DNA of 64,000 nucleotides from Symsagittifera roscoffensis (GCF_963678635.1 NC_087065.1:9435879-9499878), one strand, 5' to 3'. Counted from the stretch's first letter, positions 12,031 to 22,369 are shown. Program-made: numbers and translations. Notes: generated by a model not told the origin, from the letters alone.

Positions 12031-13296
12031 CCGGGTCGAGTAAGCAAAGCTCAATGAAATCAATGATCCCCAGTGAGCGCCGCAAAGAACTGCTCCTAGC
12101 GAAGATGAAGCGAGAAGAGTTGGAAAAACAACATGAAGCAACATTAAGGCTGAAACAACAAAAAGTCATCATCGAAGAGCAACAGCATCAGATTGAGATG
12201 GACCAAAAACAACAAAAATTGACCGTAAAGAGCCAAAATATTGTTTACGAATGGAAAAAAGTCGACTTGGAATGGAACGACTAAGCAAAGAAAATTGTAA
12301 TAAAGTAGCTGAAGCAAAAATGGTTGAAACTGAATACCTCAAAGAGGCTGAAATAGATCAGCATCTCGAGCTGGCGTCTTCGGTTAATCGTCGTTCTGCC
12401 AGGGTAAACGATTGGGTTGATCACGCATTAGAAAACCAAAAAGGACCCGAGATAGTTCATGAAGTTTGCAACCTGTATAAATAAAGAAAGTGGTTGGCAT
12501 CAACACAGAAATGTGTCCTCAGCGGGAGCTTCACCTCGGCCATCGTCGCCGAATCAGATTCTTGATTGTGATCAACAAAATGTTATCCCTATCAACCAAC
12601 TGTCTCCTTCAGCGAAGGCAATGGAATCAAGCACTCTGTATCCACTAATCTGAGCACGAAACGCAGTCATTGCCTATTTCAAATAAAGCTGCACTTTGAG
12701 AAAACAATACATTGTCATTTTTTAATCCAGCTGTAACAGCAGCTACCAATACTCCGGTATGCTGTTACTTCTCTGTACCCCAACCTTCGTCTTTCATTCA
12801 ACATATCCCTGTCAACAACTTTAATAAAGATTCTGGAGTTGTTGGAAACATGCCCGCCATCTCCAATCAATACTATGGATACACCCCCATGCCATTTTGT
12901 CACAAACACCTGCAAATTCAATCTGCAGAAATCAAAATTTGTTATCACATTGCGTCAGTGAACAATCAGCGTCAGTGAACAATCAGTTTAGCGGACAGTC
13001 TGCCGTTATTAGTCAGCCCAATAAGCCACTAATGTCCCAGTGGACACCCGCAGTCGCCCAATGTATCACTGGGGTAACAAGTGATGGTAACACGAACCCA
13101 TCAGATGGTGTTTTTTAATCCGTAACGCCAATATCTCAGCAAAAATTCCCGCACGTATCAAGTGGTGGTACCGTTTACTATGGGTTTCCCAATCACGACG
13201 CATCAGCTGAAAACACTTTCATATATCAGCAGCCGCCTTTTGCAGCTTATCCTAGCAACACCTTGCCGTCGTTGCAACCAGCTCCCCAACCGCAAT
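12031..13296 (+). pseudogene. gag segment, tandem copy 1
   Basis: The first array copy keeps CAA at 12234-12236, where copies 2-4 have TAA. Its coiled-coil frame therefore continues 17 codons further, to 12284. It shares with copy 4 the GAGGCTG variant (Glu) and the MSQWTP variant, against Lys and Arg in copies 2 and 3. It contains frames 12251-12484, 12459-12653 and 12897-13118. Confidence 0.8.
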
Positions 13297-14563
13297 CCGG
13301 GTCGAGTAAGCAAAGCTCAATGAAATCATTGATCCCCAGTGAGCGCCGCAAAGAACTGCTCCTAGCGAAGATGAAGCGAGAAGAGTTGGAAAAACAACAT
13401 GAAGCAACATTAAGACTGAAACAACAAAAAGCCATCATCGAAGAGCAACAGCATCAGATTGAGATGGACCAAAAACAACAAAAATTGACCGTAAAGAGCT
13501 AAAATATTGTTTACGAATGGAAAAAAGTCGACTTGGAATGGAACGATTAAGCAAAGAAAATTGTAATAAAGTAGCTGAAGCAAAAATGGTTGAAACTGAA
13601 TACCTCAAAAAGGCTGAAATAGATCAGCATCTCGAGCTGGCGTCTTCGGTTAATCGTCGTTCTGCCAGGGTAAACGATTGGGTTGATCACGCATTAGAAA
13701 ACCAAAAAGGACCCGAGATAGTTCATGAAGTTTGCAACCTGTATAAATAAAGAAAGTGGTTGGCATCAACACAGAAATGTGTCCTCAGCGGGAGCTTCAC
13801 CTCGGCCATCGTTGCCGAATCAGACTCTTGATTGTGATCAACAAAATGTTATCCCTATCAACCAACTGTCTCCTTCAGCGAAGGCAGTGGAATCAAGCAC
13901 TCTGTATCCACTAATCTGAGCACGAAACGCAGTCATTGCCTATTTCAAATAAAGCTGCACTTTGAGAAAACAATACATTGTCATTTTTTAATCCAGCTGT
14001 AACAGCAGCTACCAATACTCCGGTATGCTGTTACTTCTCTGTACCCCATCCTTCGTCTTTCATTCAACATATCCCCGTCAACAACTTTAATAACGATTCT
14101 GGAGTTGTTGGAAACATGCCCGCCATCTCCAATCAGTACTATGGATACACCCCCCATGCCATTTTGTCACAAACACCTGCAAATTCAATCTGCAGAAATC
14201 AAAATTTGCTATCACATTGCGTCAGTGAACAATCAGCGTCAGTGAACAATCAGTTTAGCGGACAGTCTGCCGTTATTAGTCAGCCCAATAAGCCACTAAG
14301 GTCCCAGTGGACACCCGCAGTCGCCCAATGTATCACTGGGGTAACAAATGATGGTAACACGAACCCATCAGATGGTGTTTTTTAATCCGTAACGCCAATA
14401 TCTCAGCAAAAATTCCCGCACGTATCAAGTGGTGGTACCGTTTACTATGGGTTTCCCAATCACGACGCATCAGCTGAAAACACTTTCATATATCAGCAGC
14501 CGCCTTTTGCAGCTTATCCTAGCAACACCTTGCCGTCGTTGCAACCAGCTCCCCAACCGCAAT
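13297..14563 (+). pseudogene. gag segment, tandem copy 2
   Basis: 1,267 bp. Has the TAA at 13500-13502 after the coiled-coil frame. One extra C near 14153 (CACCCCCCATG) relative to copies 1, 3 and 4 fuses two frames into one open frame at 13978-14385. Encodes PHPSSF and NNDSG variants not seen in the other copies. Confidence 0.8.
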
Positions 14564-15829
14564 CCGGGTCGAGTAAGCAAAGCTCAATGAAATCATTGAT
14601 CCCCAGTGAGCGCCGCAAAGAACTGCTCCTAGCGAAGATGAAGCCAGAAGAGTTGGAAAAACAACATGAAGCAACATTAAGACTGAAACAACAAAAAGCC
14701 ATCATCGAAGAGCAACAGCATCAGATTGAGATGGACCAAAAACAACAAAAATTGACCGTAAAGAGCTAAAATATTGTTTACGAATGGAAAAAAGTCGACT
14801 TGGAATGGAACGATTAAGCAAAGAAAATTGTAATAAAGTAGCTGAAGCAAAAATGGTTGAAACTGAATACCTCAAAAAGGCTGAAATAGATCAGCATCTC
14901 GAGCTGGCGTCTTCGGTTAATCGTCGTTCTGCCAGGGTAAACGATTGGGTTGATCACGCATTAGAAAACCAAAAAGGACCCGAGATAGTTCATGAAGTTT
15001 GCAACCTGTATAAATAAAGAAAGTGGTTGGCATCAACACAGAAATGTGTCCTCAGCGGGAGCTTCACCTCGGCCATCGTCGCCGAATCAGATTCTTGATT
15101 GTGATCAACAAAATGTTATCCCTATCAACCAACTGTCTCCTTCAGCGAAGGCAATGGAATCAAGCACTCTGTATCCACTAATCTGAGCACGAAACGCAGT
15201 CATTGCCTATTTCAAATAAAGCTGCACTTTGAGAAAACAATACATTGTCATTTTTTAATCCAGCTGTAACAGCAGCTACCAATACTCCGGTATGCTGTTA
15301 CTTCTCTGTACCCCAACCTTCGTCTTTCATTCAACATATCCCTGTCAACAACTTTAATAAAGATTCTGGAGTTGTTGGAAACATGCCCGCCATCTCCAAT
15401 CAAAAGTATGGATACACCCCCATGCCATTTTGTCACAAACACCTGCAAATTCAATCTGCAGAAATCAAAATTTGCTATCACATTGCGTCAGTGAACAATC
15501 AGCGTCAGTGAACAATCAGTTTAGCGGACAGTCTGCCGTTATTAGTCAGCCCAATAAGCCACTAAGGTCCCAGTGGACACCCGCAGTCGCCCAATGTATC
15601 ACTGGGGTAACAAATGATGGTAACACGAACCCATCAGATGGTGTTTTTTAATCCGTAACGCCAATATCTCAGCAAAAATTCCCGCACGTATCAAGTGGTG
15701 GTACCGTTTACTATGGGTTTCCCAATCACGACGCATCAGCTGAAAACACTTTCATATATCAGCAGCCGCCTTTTGCAGCTTATCCTAGCAACACCTTGCC
15801 GTCGTTGCAACCAGCTCCCCAACCGCAAT
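14564..15829 (+). pseudogene. gag segment, tandem copy 3
   Basis: Has the TAA stop after the coiled-coil frame. Its own differences include AAGCCAGAAG (Pro for Arg in the KMKREE motif) and CAAAAGTATGG in place of CAATACTATGG. Shares the KKAEI and RSQWTP variants with copy 2. Confidence 0.8.
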
Positions 15830-17095
15830 CCGGGTCGAGTAAGCAAAGCTCAATGAAATCATTGATCCCCAGTGAGCGCCGCAAAGAACTGCTCCTAGCA
15901 AAGATGAAGCGAGAAGAGTTGGAAAAACAACATGAAGCAACATTAAGACTGAAACAACAAAAAGCCATCATCGAAGAGCAACAGCATCAGATTGAGATGG
16001 ACCAAAAACAACAAAAATTGACCGTAAAGAGCTAAAATATTGTTTACGAATGGAAAAAAGTCGACTTGGAATGGAACGATTAAGCAAAGAAAATTGTAAT
16101 AAAGTAGCTGAAGCAAAAATGGTTGAAACTGAATACCTCAAAGAGGCTGAAATAGATCAGCATCTCGAGCTGGCGTCTTCGGTTAATCGTCGTTCTGCCA
16201 GGGTAAACGATTGGGTTGATCACGCATTAGAAAACCAAAAAGGACCCGAGATAGTTCATGAAGTTTGCAACCTGTATAAATAAAGAAAGTGGTTGGCATC
16301 AACACAGAAATGTGTCCTCAGCGGGAGCTTCACCTCGGCCATCGTCGCCGAATCAGATTCTTGATTGTGATCAACAAAATGTTATCCCTATCAACCAACT
16401 GTCTCCTTCAGCGAAGGCAATGGAATCAAGCACTCTGTATCCACTAATCTGAGCACGAAACGCAGTCATTGCCTATTTCAAATAAAGCTGCACTTTGAGA
16501 AAACAATACATTGTCATTTTTTAATCCAGCTGTAACAGCAGCTACCAATACTCCGGTATGCTGTTACTTCTCTGTACCCCAACCTTCGTCTTTCATTCAA
16601 CATATCCCTGTCAACAACTTTAATAAAGATTCTGGAGTTGTTGGAAACATGCCCGCCATCTCCAATCAATACTATGGATACACCCCCATGCCATTTTGTC
16701 ACAAACACCTGCAAATTCAATCTGCAGAAATCAAAATTTGTTATCACATTGCGTCAGTGAACAATCAGCGTCAGTGAACAATCAGTTTAGCGGACAGTCT
16801 GCCGTTATTAGTCAGCACAATAAGCCACTAATGTCCCAGTGGACACCCGCAGTCGCCCAATGTATCACTGGGGTAACAAGTGATGGTAACACGAACCCAT
16901 CAGTTGGTGTTTTTTAATCCGTAACGCCAATATCTCAGCAACAATTCCCGCACGTATCAAGTGGTGGTACCGTTTACTATGGGTTTCCCAATCACGACGC
17001 ATCAGCTGAAAACACTTTCATATATCAGCAGCCGCCTTTTGCAGCTTATCCTAGCAACACCTTGCCGTCGTTGCAACCAGCTCCCCAACCGCAAG
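15830..17095 (+). pseudogene. gag segment, tandem copy 4
   Basis: The last copy leads directly into the rest of gag at 17096. It has the TAA stop of copies 2 and 3 but the KEAEI and MSQWTP variants of copy 1, so the variants are distributed as a mosaic. Private change: CAGTTGGTG (Val) where the others have CAGATGGTG (Asp). Confidence 0.8.
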
Positions 17096-17388
17096 CCGGG
17101 ACATTGAATGACTTAGTCCAAGCTCTGTCAGTCTCAAAGAAGGATCCCCGTCCAGAATGGAAGCTGGCCCAGTACGATGGCAACCTGCTCCAATGGCACG
17201 AAAGGTTTGGCCAGTATTGCAGTTTTGTAGACGCAGCGTCCTTAAGCGATTATGTGAAAATAACTTATTTAAAAACACTAGTCACTGGAAAAGCTAAGTC
17301 AGCCATAGCAGAGTTCGCATACAGTGGAAGAATGTATAGGGATGCTCCGAAAACTCTAGAAAGAAAGTTTGGCCAGCCAAAAACGTAA
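17062..17388 (+). pseudogene. gag: BEL/Pao gag, DUF1759-like core
   Basis: 108 open codons that start in the end of tandem copy 4 and continue past it. The block EWKLAQYDGNLLQWHERFGQ, followed by ...DYVKITYLKTLVTGKAKSAI..., is the pattern of the DUF1759 region of Pao-type gag polyproteins (a W..F...F segment, then a YL...L.G.A...I segment). The frame ends in TAA at 17386. The gag text continues in broken frames to about 17660. Confidence 0.8.
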
Positions 17389-17670
17389 TTACGGCCCACC
17401 TTGATAAGTTGTCTAGTGTCGCGCAACTTCGAATGCACAACTCTGAGAATATCATTAGCTTCTCGATGATCATTTCAATGGTCTAGTGGCTGTCTTTAGG
17501 TCTCTTGACTATGACGAAGATTTGAAAAGCATCTGTTTGTTAAATCAAGCTCTTTCGAAAATTCCACCTAACATGAGAGAATCGCGGTCACTTTTTGTCG
17601 TGAAACGTAATTGGTGTACCTAATTGACTTTAACAATTGGTTAAAAAATAAAGCATAGGCTCATGAGCAA

Positions 17671-19026
17671 ATGCAAAATATGCCTGGAAAGCCCAAAGTT
17701 GAAGAGCCATCCAAAACTAAAACTGTAACGAGAGTTTCCGCCTCGACAAGTACAGTTGAGAAAAAAATTGAATATCCTTCTTGTATCCTCTGCATGGGAA
17801 AACTTGCCTTGTGGAAGTGCTCTGTGTTTAAGGAGAAAACCCCAACACAACGTGCAAAACTCTCTGCGGAAAACAAATTATGCTTCTCCTGCTTACAAGG
17901 TAACCACGCAATGCGGAAATGTCCCATAGCAAAGAAATGCACCAAACCAGATTGCACTACCACCCATAGTGTACTTCTTTATGGTCCTGAACGTATTTAT
18001 CCTAGTCGAAATCCCGAAAAAAATGATAGCCATACAAGACCCAACGCTGGTCAAACAAGAGCTAATGCAGAGCTGGATAAAGAGAGCACAAACGCTGATA
18101 GGAAATCATTCAGCAAGAATGTACTAAACGCAAGTTCGAATCAGGCAGACACTAATCCCGTTCCGTTGGATGTAAGTTGCGCAATCTCGAACGACCGATC
18201 ATCAATCATAACATCGAAAAGGTCACTGCCCATAATCAAACTAAAAGTTTCCACCGATTTCCAGAGTGCTGATTGCTTAACATTGTGTGACTCAGCATCT
18301 AGTCATTCCTGGATATCGGCTAAATTAGTCAAATGTCTATATCTTTCGGAAAGATATTTGGATCTCACAGTAAATGGTATTAACACAACGACTGTTGTTC
18401 AAATGAAACAAGTTCAGATGAAGGTATCTTCCAACTTCGATGGATTCGAATACATATTCGAATTAACCGCATTTGTCAAGGATGAACTTAAAGTCGGTAC
18501 CGGTACCGTCAACATCCCTTCATTACAGAGCAAGTATCTGTACCTTGCTCCAATCAAACCAACTGTGTATAGCTACGCTAATGTAGACTTGTTAATTGGT
18601 CAAGACTCCTTCCATGCTATTCGTCCTGAAGAGTATTTCAAGAGTGAGGCCGACCCAAACACTTCGCCCGTCGAGGTTCGCCTTCCAATAGACTGGGTCT
18701 TGAGCGGCCCAATGCCGACATCTACTGGTTTCCTTTCCACTTGTTTCAAGTGCAATACAGATGATACCGAACTAGCTTGTCAAATCAAACGCTGGTATGA
18801 AATAGAGTCATACGGAGCCTACAAAAAGGTTGACTCCCGTTCAGCCGAGGACAAAAGGGCGGCTAAATTACTTAATTTTTCCACCGTCCATGATGGATCA
18901 AGATACGCTGTAGGTATGCTTTGGGCAGAAGAATCTTGCATGTTACCAGACAATTACTATTCCTCTTTCGTTCAGTTAAAATCGTTGGAAAAACGTTTAG
19001 CGAAAGATCTTCACTTAAAGAATTAA
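17671..19026 (+). pseudogene. BEL/Pao zinc knuckle and aspartic protease region
   Basis: 451 open codons, the longest non-repetitive frame in the window. Residues about 36-110 carry Cys/His zinc-binding text of the Pao type (CILCMGK, then LCFSCLQGNHAMRKCPIAKK, then a C...C...H run). Residues about 188-330 match the DUF1758-type retropepsin: LCDSASSHSWIS around residue 206 gives the catalytic Asp (DSA in place of the usual DSG or DTG), and LLIGQDSFHAI around residue 310 is the later conserved block. The C-terminal third, with IDWVLSGPMP and a long acidic/basic stretch, is the linker into reverse transcriptase. The frame closes with TAA at 19024-19026, about 25 bases before the RT frame. The element would normally read through as one polyprotein, so this is a decayed copy. 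Confidence 0.85.
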
Positions 19027-19512
19027 TACTCAAAAACTATCGAAGATGATTTGAGTAAAGGATATGTGATTCAAGTTCCTCCCCATACGCGAGCGGTATC
19101 TTCCCCACCATTTCGTGGTGAGCCCAAACAAACCTGTGGTAAAGTGAGGCGTGTCCTAAACGGAGCGTCTAAATTCCACGGTACGTCATTGAAGAAATCG
19201 TTGCTAGTAGGACCCGACCTACTGCAAAACCTTGTGTTTGTTCTCCTCCGTTTTCGTCAACATTATTTTGCCGTATCGGCTGACATTGAAGGGATGTTCC
19301 TACAAGTCGGCGTCCTTCCAGAGGACCAACCTTCTCTTCGTTTTCTGTGGCGGGAAGACCCTGATGTTGCATTTAAATTAAGTCAAGAGTTGATTACTCT
19401 GTTAGCTCTAGGTGGTTTTAAATTAACTAAGTTCATAAGTAACGTAACTAAAATTAATAAAAATTTAAACCCGCCTCAAAGCGCGCCGCAACAGGAAAAT
19501 AAAAAATTGTAA
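19027..19512 (+). pseudogene. BEL/Pao reverse transcriptase with catalytic-box deletion
   Basis: The frame at 19051-19512 has Pao RT hallmarks: RRVLNGASKFHGTSLKKSLL, then LRFRQHYFAVSADIEGMFLQVGV (the first catalytic Asp lies in ADIEGMF), then LRFLWREDPD. The text then jumps at about 19365 to LALGGFKLTKFISNV, which normally lies well downstream. The intervening fingers/palm segment, including the YxDD box with the second and third catalytic aspartates, is missing. I infer an in-frame deletion of some 60-80 codons. The copy cannot encode an active polymerase. Confidence 0.85.
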
Positions 19513-19514
19513 CT

Positions 19515-19852
19515 TGTGGGGATAATTCCTCCCATGTTCTTGGTCTGAAGTGGGACCATATCGACGACTCTTTTGTCGAAAGCCGTGGTGTCAACCGTGA
19601 ACTTGAAAATTCGATAACACAGCGAACAGTGTTAAGTTTTGTATCTTCCGTTTTCGACCCCTTAGGTCTCATAGCGCGCTACACCGTAGGAGCGGGATTA
19701 TTGTTGAAAGAAATCTGGCGCATTCTTGGCCAACAATGGGATGATGAGCTACCCGTTGATATCAAGTCAAAATTTTTTGCCTGGCACTCTGGTTTGCCAT
19801 CTCTAGGAAAAATGAGTTTAAAGCGCAGCTACTTCTCCGCACTAAATGATTA
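19515..19852 (+). pseudogene. BEL/Pao post-RT (A17-like) region
   Basis: In the frame beginning at 19515 the text SHVLGLKWDHIDDSF leads into LSFVSSVFDPLGLIARYTVG and IWRILGQQWDDELP. This is the characteristic post-RT segment of Pao polyproteins, annotated as the A17 or Pao peptidase-like region. It ends at a TAG (19851-19853). Confidence 0.85.
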
Positions 19853-19865
19853 GGTTGAGTTACAC

Positions 19866-20096
19866 ATGTTCGGTGACAGCTCAGAAGAAGTTTTTTGTGC
19901 TGTAGCTTTACTTCGCGCCCGTGTGAAAACTTCACTCGAAACAGAAGTTGCCTTCGTCTTTGGAAAAGCAAGAGTCGCGCCCATGAAAGCGTTTTTCTTC
20001 CCGAAGCTTGAACTGCAGGCCACGTTACTCACTACTCGCTTAAAGGAAGAAATCCTCAAAGCTCCAACCATTCCTGTGTCAAACACTTTAATGTGA
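19866..20096 (+). pseudogene. BEL/Pao RNase H fragment
   Basis: 76 open codons beginning MFGDSSEEVFCAVALLRARV, the start of the RNase H fold with the first catalytic Asp in GDSS. PKLELQATLLTTRL follows, containing the second acidic residue (ELQA). It ends in TGA at 20094-20096. Related text continues to about 20190 in another frame. Confidence 0.8.
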
Positions 20097-20099
20097 ACT

Positions 20100-20432
20100 G
20101 TGGCCCAGTGGTTAAACTCAGGTAGTAAGCAAACCACGTTCGTGGCAAACCGGATTGGAGAGATTCTGGAAAGTACGACCGTAGACCAGTGGTTCCACGA
20201 GACAACCCTGCTGATACGGGAACCAGAGGAATCTCAGCGGAGTCCTTAAAAACAAGCAGCTGGGTGAGCGGGCCAAGTGACCTTAATGATGGTTTAGAGC
20301 AGGCCGCTAATTTTTCAAACGTTGTACAAAAACAAAAACAACCCATTTTACTTGTGACCTTAATGATGGTTTAGAGCAGGCCGCTAATTTTTCAAACGTT
20401 GTACAAAAACAAAAACAACCCATTTTACTCGC
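20100..20432 (+). pseudogene. BEL/Pao RNase H to integrase linker remnant
   Basis: Broken coding text. VPRDNPADTGTRGISAE (20190-20245) is the conserved NPAD.GTRG motif that follows RNase H in Pao elements. It is interrupted after SSWVSGP by a 77-bp tandem duplication (20277-20429) that disrupts the reading frame. Confidence 0.75.
20277..20429 (+). repeat. 77-bp tandem duplication inside pol
   Basis: 20277-20353 is repeated almost exactly at 20354-20429, both starting GTGACCTTAATGATGG and ending near CCCATTTTACT. It duplicates coding text between RNase H and integrase. Confidence 0.9.
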
Positions 20433-21358
20433 ATGGGAAGAATTCAGTTTCGTAAACTCCAGCGTGTAGTTGCCTTCATGCTCAGACTGAGTCCGAAACA
20501 CCGGCACTACCGCACTGAAGTCGAGGAAATAACCGATCCGGTTGAATTAGAAACCGCCAAACAACAGCTTTTGTTGATTTCCCAAAAGGAATCTTTTGAA
20601 GCGGAATATTTATTCCTGTCCTGCAAAAAAATTGGCGAAAAGTCTAGTCGTATCGCACAATATGCACCGTTTATGGGTCCTGCAGTCCTCATTCGTTCAA
20701 CAGGGCAAATTCGCCACCTAGTTGAAATTGAATATGACACAAAACCCCCAATAATCCTTGATGGAAGGCATACTCTGGTGAAATTGTTCGTAAGTGATAT
20801 TCACTATCGCTATCAGCACCAGTTCTTAGACTATCTGCTAGCTATAATTCACTTAGAGTTTGCAATCTTGAACCTTCGCACTTTATTAAAGTCCATTGAA
20901 GTCCACTGCTCTAAATGTAGGAAGTGCAAAGCCAAAACTGTCACACCTATGATGGCAGAGTTTCCAGTTGAAAGACTTGGTTACCGCCAGCCTCCCTTCA
21001 CAAACTGTGTTGTTGATTATTTTGGACCTTTTTACGTTTCAATCAGGAGGAGCTCTGAAAAACGATCGTGCTTCCTTTTTACATGTATTACCACAAGAGC
21101 TGTAAATATTGAGATTGTCTCATCCATGGACACGCGTTCGTGTCTAATGGGAATCGATTACCCAATACACGAGCGCACTCCATCAGTCATTTGGTCCGAT
21201 TCAGGAGCCGAGAAAAACCTCTTGAATTGTATTCAGTCGTGGAACGGACAAGCAACCCCAGAGTTGTCGAAAAGGGATATTATGTGGAAATTTTAGCACC
21301 CGGCATCCTGGCATCAGGGTGGTTCTTGGGAACGTCTCGTGCGGTGCTGTAAAAGAGT
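20433..21358 (+). pseudogene. BEL/Pao integrase with an in-frame TAG
   Basis: The 287-codon frame includes ILDGRHTLVKLFVSDIHYRY, followed by a CSKCRKC block (the H2C2-like zinc-binding domain), and CVVDYFGPFYV with the first Asp of the DDE core. IWSDSGAEKN follows and corresponds to the second Asp. The frame meets TAG at 21294-21296 just after MWKF. The same frame continues open with HPASWHQGGSWERLVR, the conserved segment after the DDE Glu. A single nonsense mutation therefore separates core from tail. Confidence 0.85.
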
Positions 21359-21786
21359 ATTCCACGCAAAAAGTAAGTAGAAACTCCCGAAGTCCTTGAA
21401 AAAACTTTCTGTCTCGTAGAACAATAACTGAACGCTCGACCTATAACATCAGTAAGTGCAAGTCCGGATGGTTTTGAGGTGTTAACTCCTAATCATTTTT
21501 TGTTAGGCCAAAATAGTACTAGCTTCCCTTCTCTCTCTCTCTCTTTCCAGGAGCACTTCGATCATTGAAAGCAATATATCCGAGCGCAAAGCTACGCCAA
21601 CGCAATTTGGAGTCGTTGGCTGCGAGATTATGTGCCAGCGCTGAATAAACGCAGTAAGTGGCACTACGATAGTGAAGTTATTTTAAAAACAGGGATTGTT
21701 GACAAACGCAGCCCATGGCGACACTAATCTCTGGCTCGTATAAAAACCCTTAATTACGGAAAAGACAACATAGCCCGATCCACCGT
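21359..21786 (+). pseudogene. BEL/Pao C-terminal DUF5641-like tail, fragmented
   Basis: Two recognisable blocks are in different frames. VLTPNHFLLGQNS (about 21478-21515) and IWSRWLRDYVPALNKRSKW (about 21605-21663) are typical of the last domain of Pao polyproteins. A (TC)n stretch at 21528-21545 separates them and probably contributed the frame change. Text of the type IVDKRSPWR follows before the 3' LTR. Confidence 0.8.
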
Positions 21787-21789
21787 AGC

Positions 21790-21804
21790 TTTGGGCGCGG
21801 AATA
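21790..21804 (+). promoter_or_regulatory. Candidate polypurine tract of BEL/Pao element
   Basis: TTTGGGCGCGGAATA sits immediately upstream of the 3' LTR start, where plus-strand priming is expected. It is G-rich but interrupted by C, so it may be a mutated tract. Confidence 0.5.
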
Positions 21805-22103
21805 TGTTCGCGCTTGAATTAATGACGTCATTATAGCGCGAAAGTGAAAAAGCTAAAATTAGGTTTTCTCAGACAAAAGTCCTTGAAACTACTGGTTTGT
21901 CCGATTAAAGTCAGCTTGCCATCAAAATTGTTTACAGATTTTTGAGATTGTTTAAAAACGCTTTGATAACATGTTAACCGGAAGATGTTTACCTTATTTT
22001 TTTCGGATACTATTTATTGTCATAATATCTGTTTAAATTGCCGATAATTTACGGATGTTGAAGCAGGTTTTTTAGATCTTACAGGATACGAGAGTGCGCC
22101 ACA
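21805..22103 (+). repeat. 3' LTR of the BEL/Pao element
   Basis: 299 bp, TGTTCGCGC...GTGCGCCACA, aligned without gaps to 9513-9811 with about 29 differences counted by eye. Contains a 14-bp palindrome TAATGACGTCATTA at 21820-21833. Confidence 0.9.
21823..21830. promoter_or_regulatory. CRE/ATF-type site in the LTR
   Basis: TGACGTCA, the full consensus CRE octamer, is centred in a perfect 14-bp palindrome near the U3 end of the 3' LTR. The 5' LTR has one substitution (TGAAGTCA). CREB/ATF-family sites are common promoter elements. Use by this element is inferred. Confidence 0.5.
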
Positions 22104-22262
22104 AATAGATTGAAAGTATTTTCAAAAATTTAGACTACTAAGAGACTTGTAGGTTTCCTTTAACTTGTTGATGTTTAACGTTAAACAGCTATATATAGCC
22201 GGAATTGTAGCTAGAAAGAAACTGTAAATAAAGATCATGAAGAGAACCATAGTATCGTTACC
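22104..22262 (+). repeat. Possible truncated 5' LTR of the gypsy element
   Basis: Directly after the BEL LTR lies a promoter-like stretch: a perfect 16-bp palindrome TGTTTAACGTTAAACA (22172-22187), a TATA box inside a second palindrome GCTATATATAGC (22188-22199), and an AATAAA signal (22227-22232). It precedes gypsy gag by about 110 bp. TATA, poly(A) signal and position suggest the promoter part of an LTR cut by the BEL insertion. No partner LTR was found downstream. Confidence 0.4.
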
Positions 22263-22369
22263 GGGAAAAAAAGCGAAAACATTCAAACGCCAAGTCGCCC
22301 ATCAAAACAACAGAGGCAAACACCGTCAACAACAAAGCCGAGAACAATGAAGAAAAAGGGTTAGTTAAC

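Larger units (their letters stand above)
12031..17095 (+). repeat. Four tandem ~1,266-bp copies of a gag segment
   Basis: The string CCGGGTCGAGTAAGC begins copies at 12031, 13297, 14564 and 15830. The sequence exits the array at CCGGGACATTG (17096). Units are 1,266, 1,267, 1,266 and 1,266 bp and nearly identical. Each encodes a Glu/Lys/Gln-rich coiled-coil-like stretch (ERRKELLLAKMKREELEKQ), then Ser/Pro/Asn/Gln-rich text, all broken by shared stops and frameshifts. The left entry and right exit share only CCGGG, so the first duplication probably used that microhomology. Inheritance of the same lesions in all four copies shows the amplification happened after gag had died. Confidence 0.95.
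9513..22103 (+). mobile_element. BEL/Pao LTR retrotransposon, degenerate, 12.6 kb
   Basis: Two 299-bp direct repeats, each TG...CA, flank a plus-strand series of BEL/Pao proteins in canonical order: gag (DUF1759-like), zinc knuckle, DUF1758-like aspartic protease, Pao-type reverse transcriptase, A17-like region, RNase H, H2C2-like integrase and DUF5641-like tail. Every segment carries stops or frameshifts. The RT lacks its catalytic box, and a gag segment is amplified fourfold. The amplification adds about 3.8 kb, so the pre-expansion element would have been near 8.8 kb. The two LTRs differ at roughly 29 of 299 positions by eye, so the insertion is old. Confidence 0.92.

Noticed and set aside
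9508-22108. Five-base target-site duplication around the BEL/Pao element
   Set aside because: TTTAG and AATAG agree at only three of five positions; the LTR pair itself is the evidence for the element boundaries.
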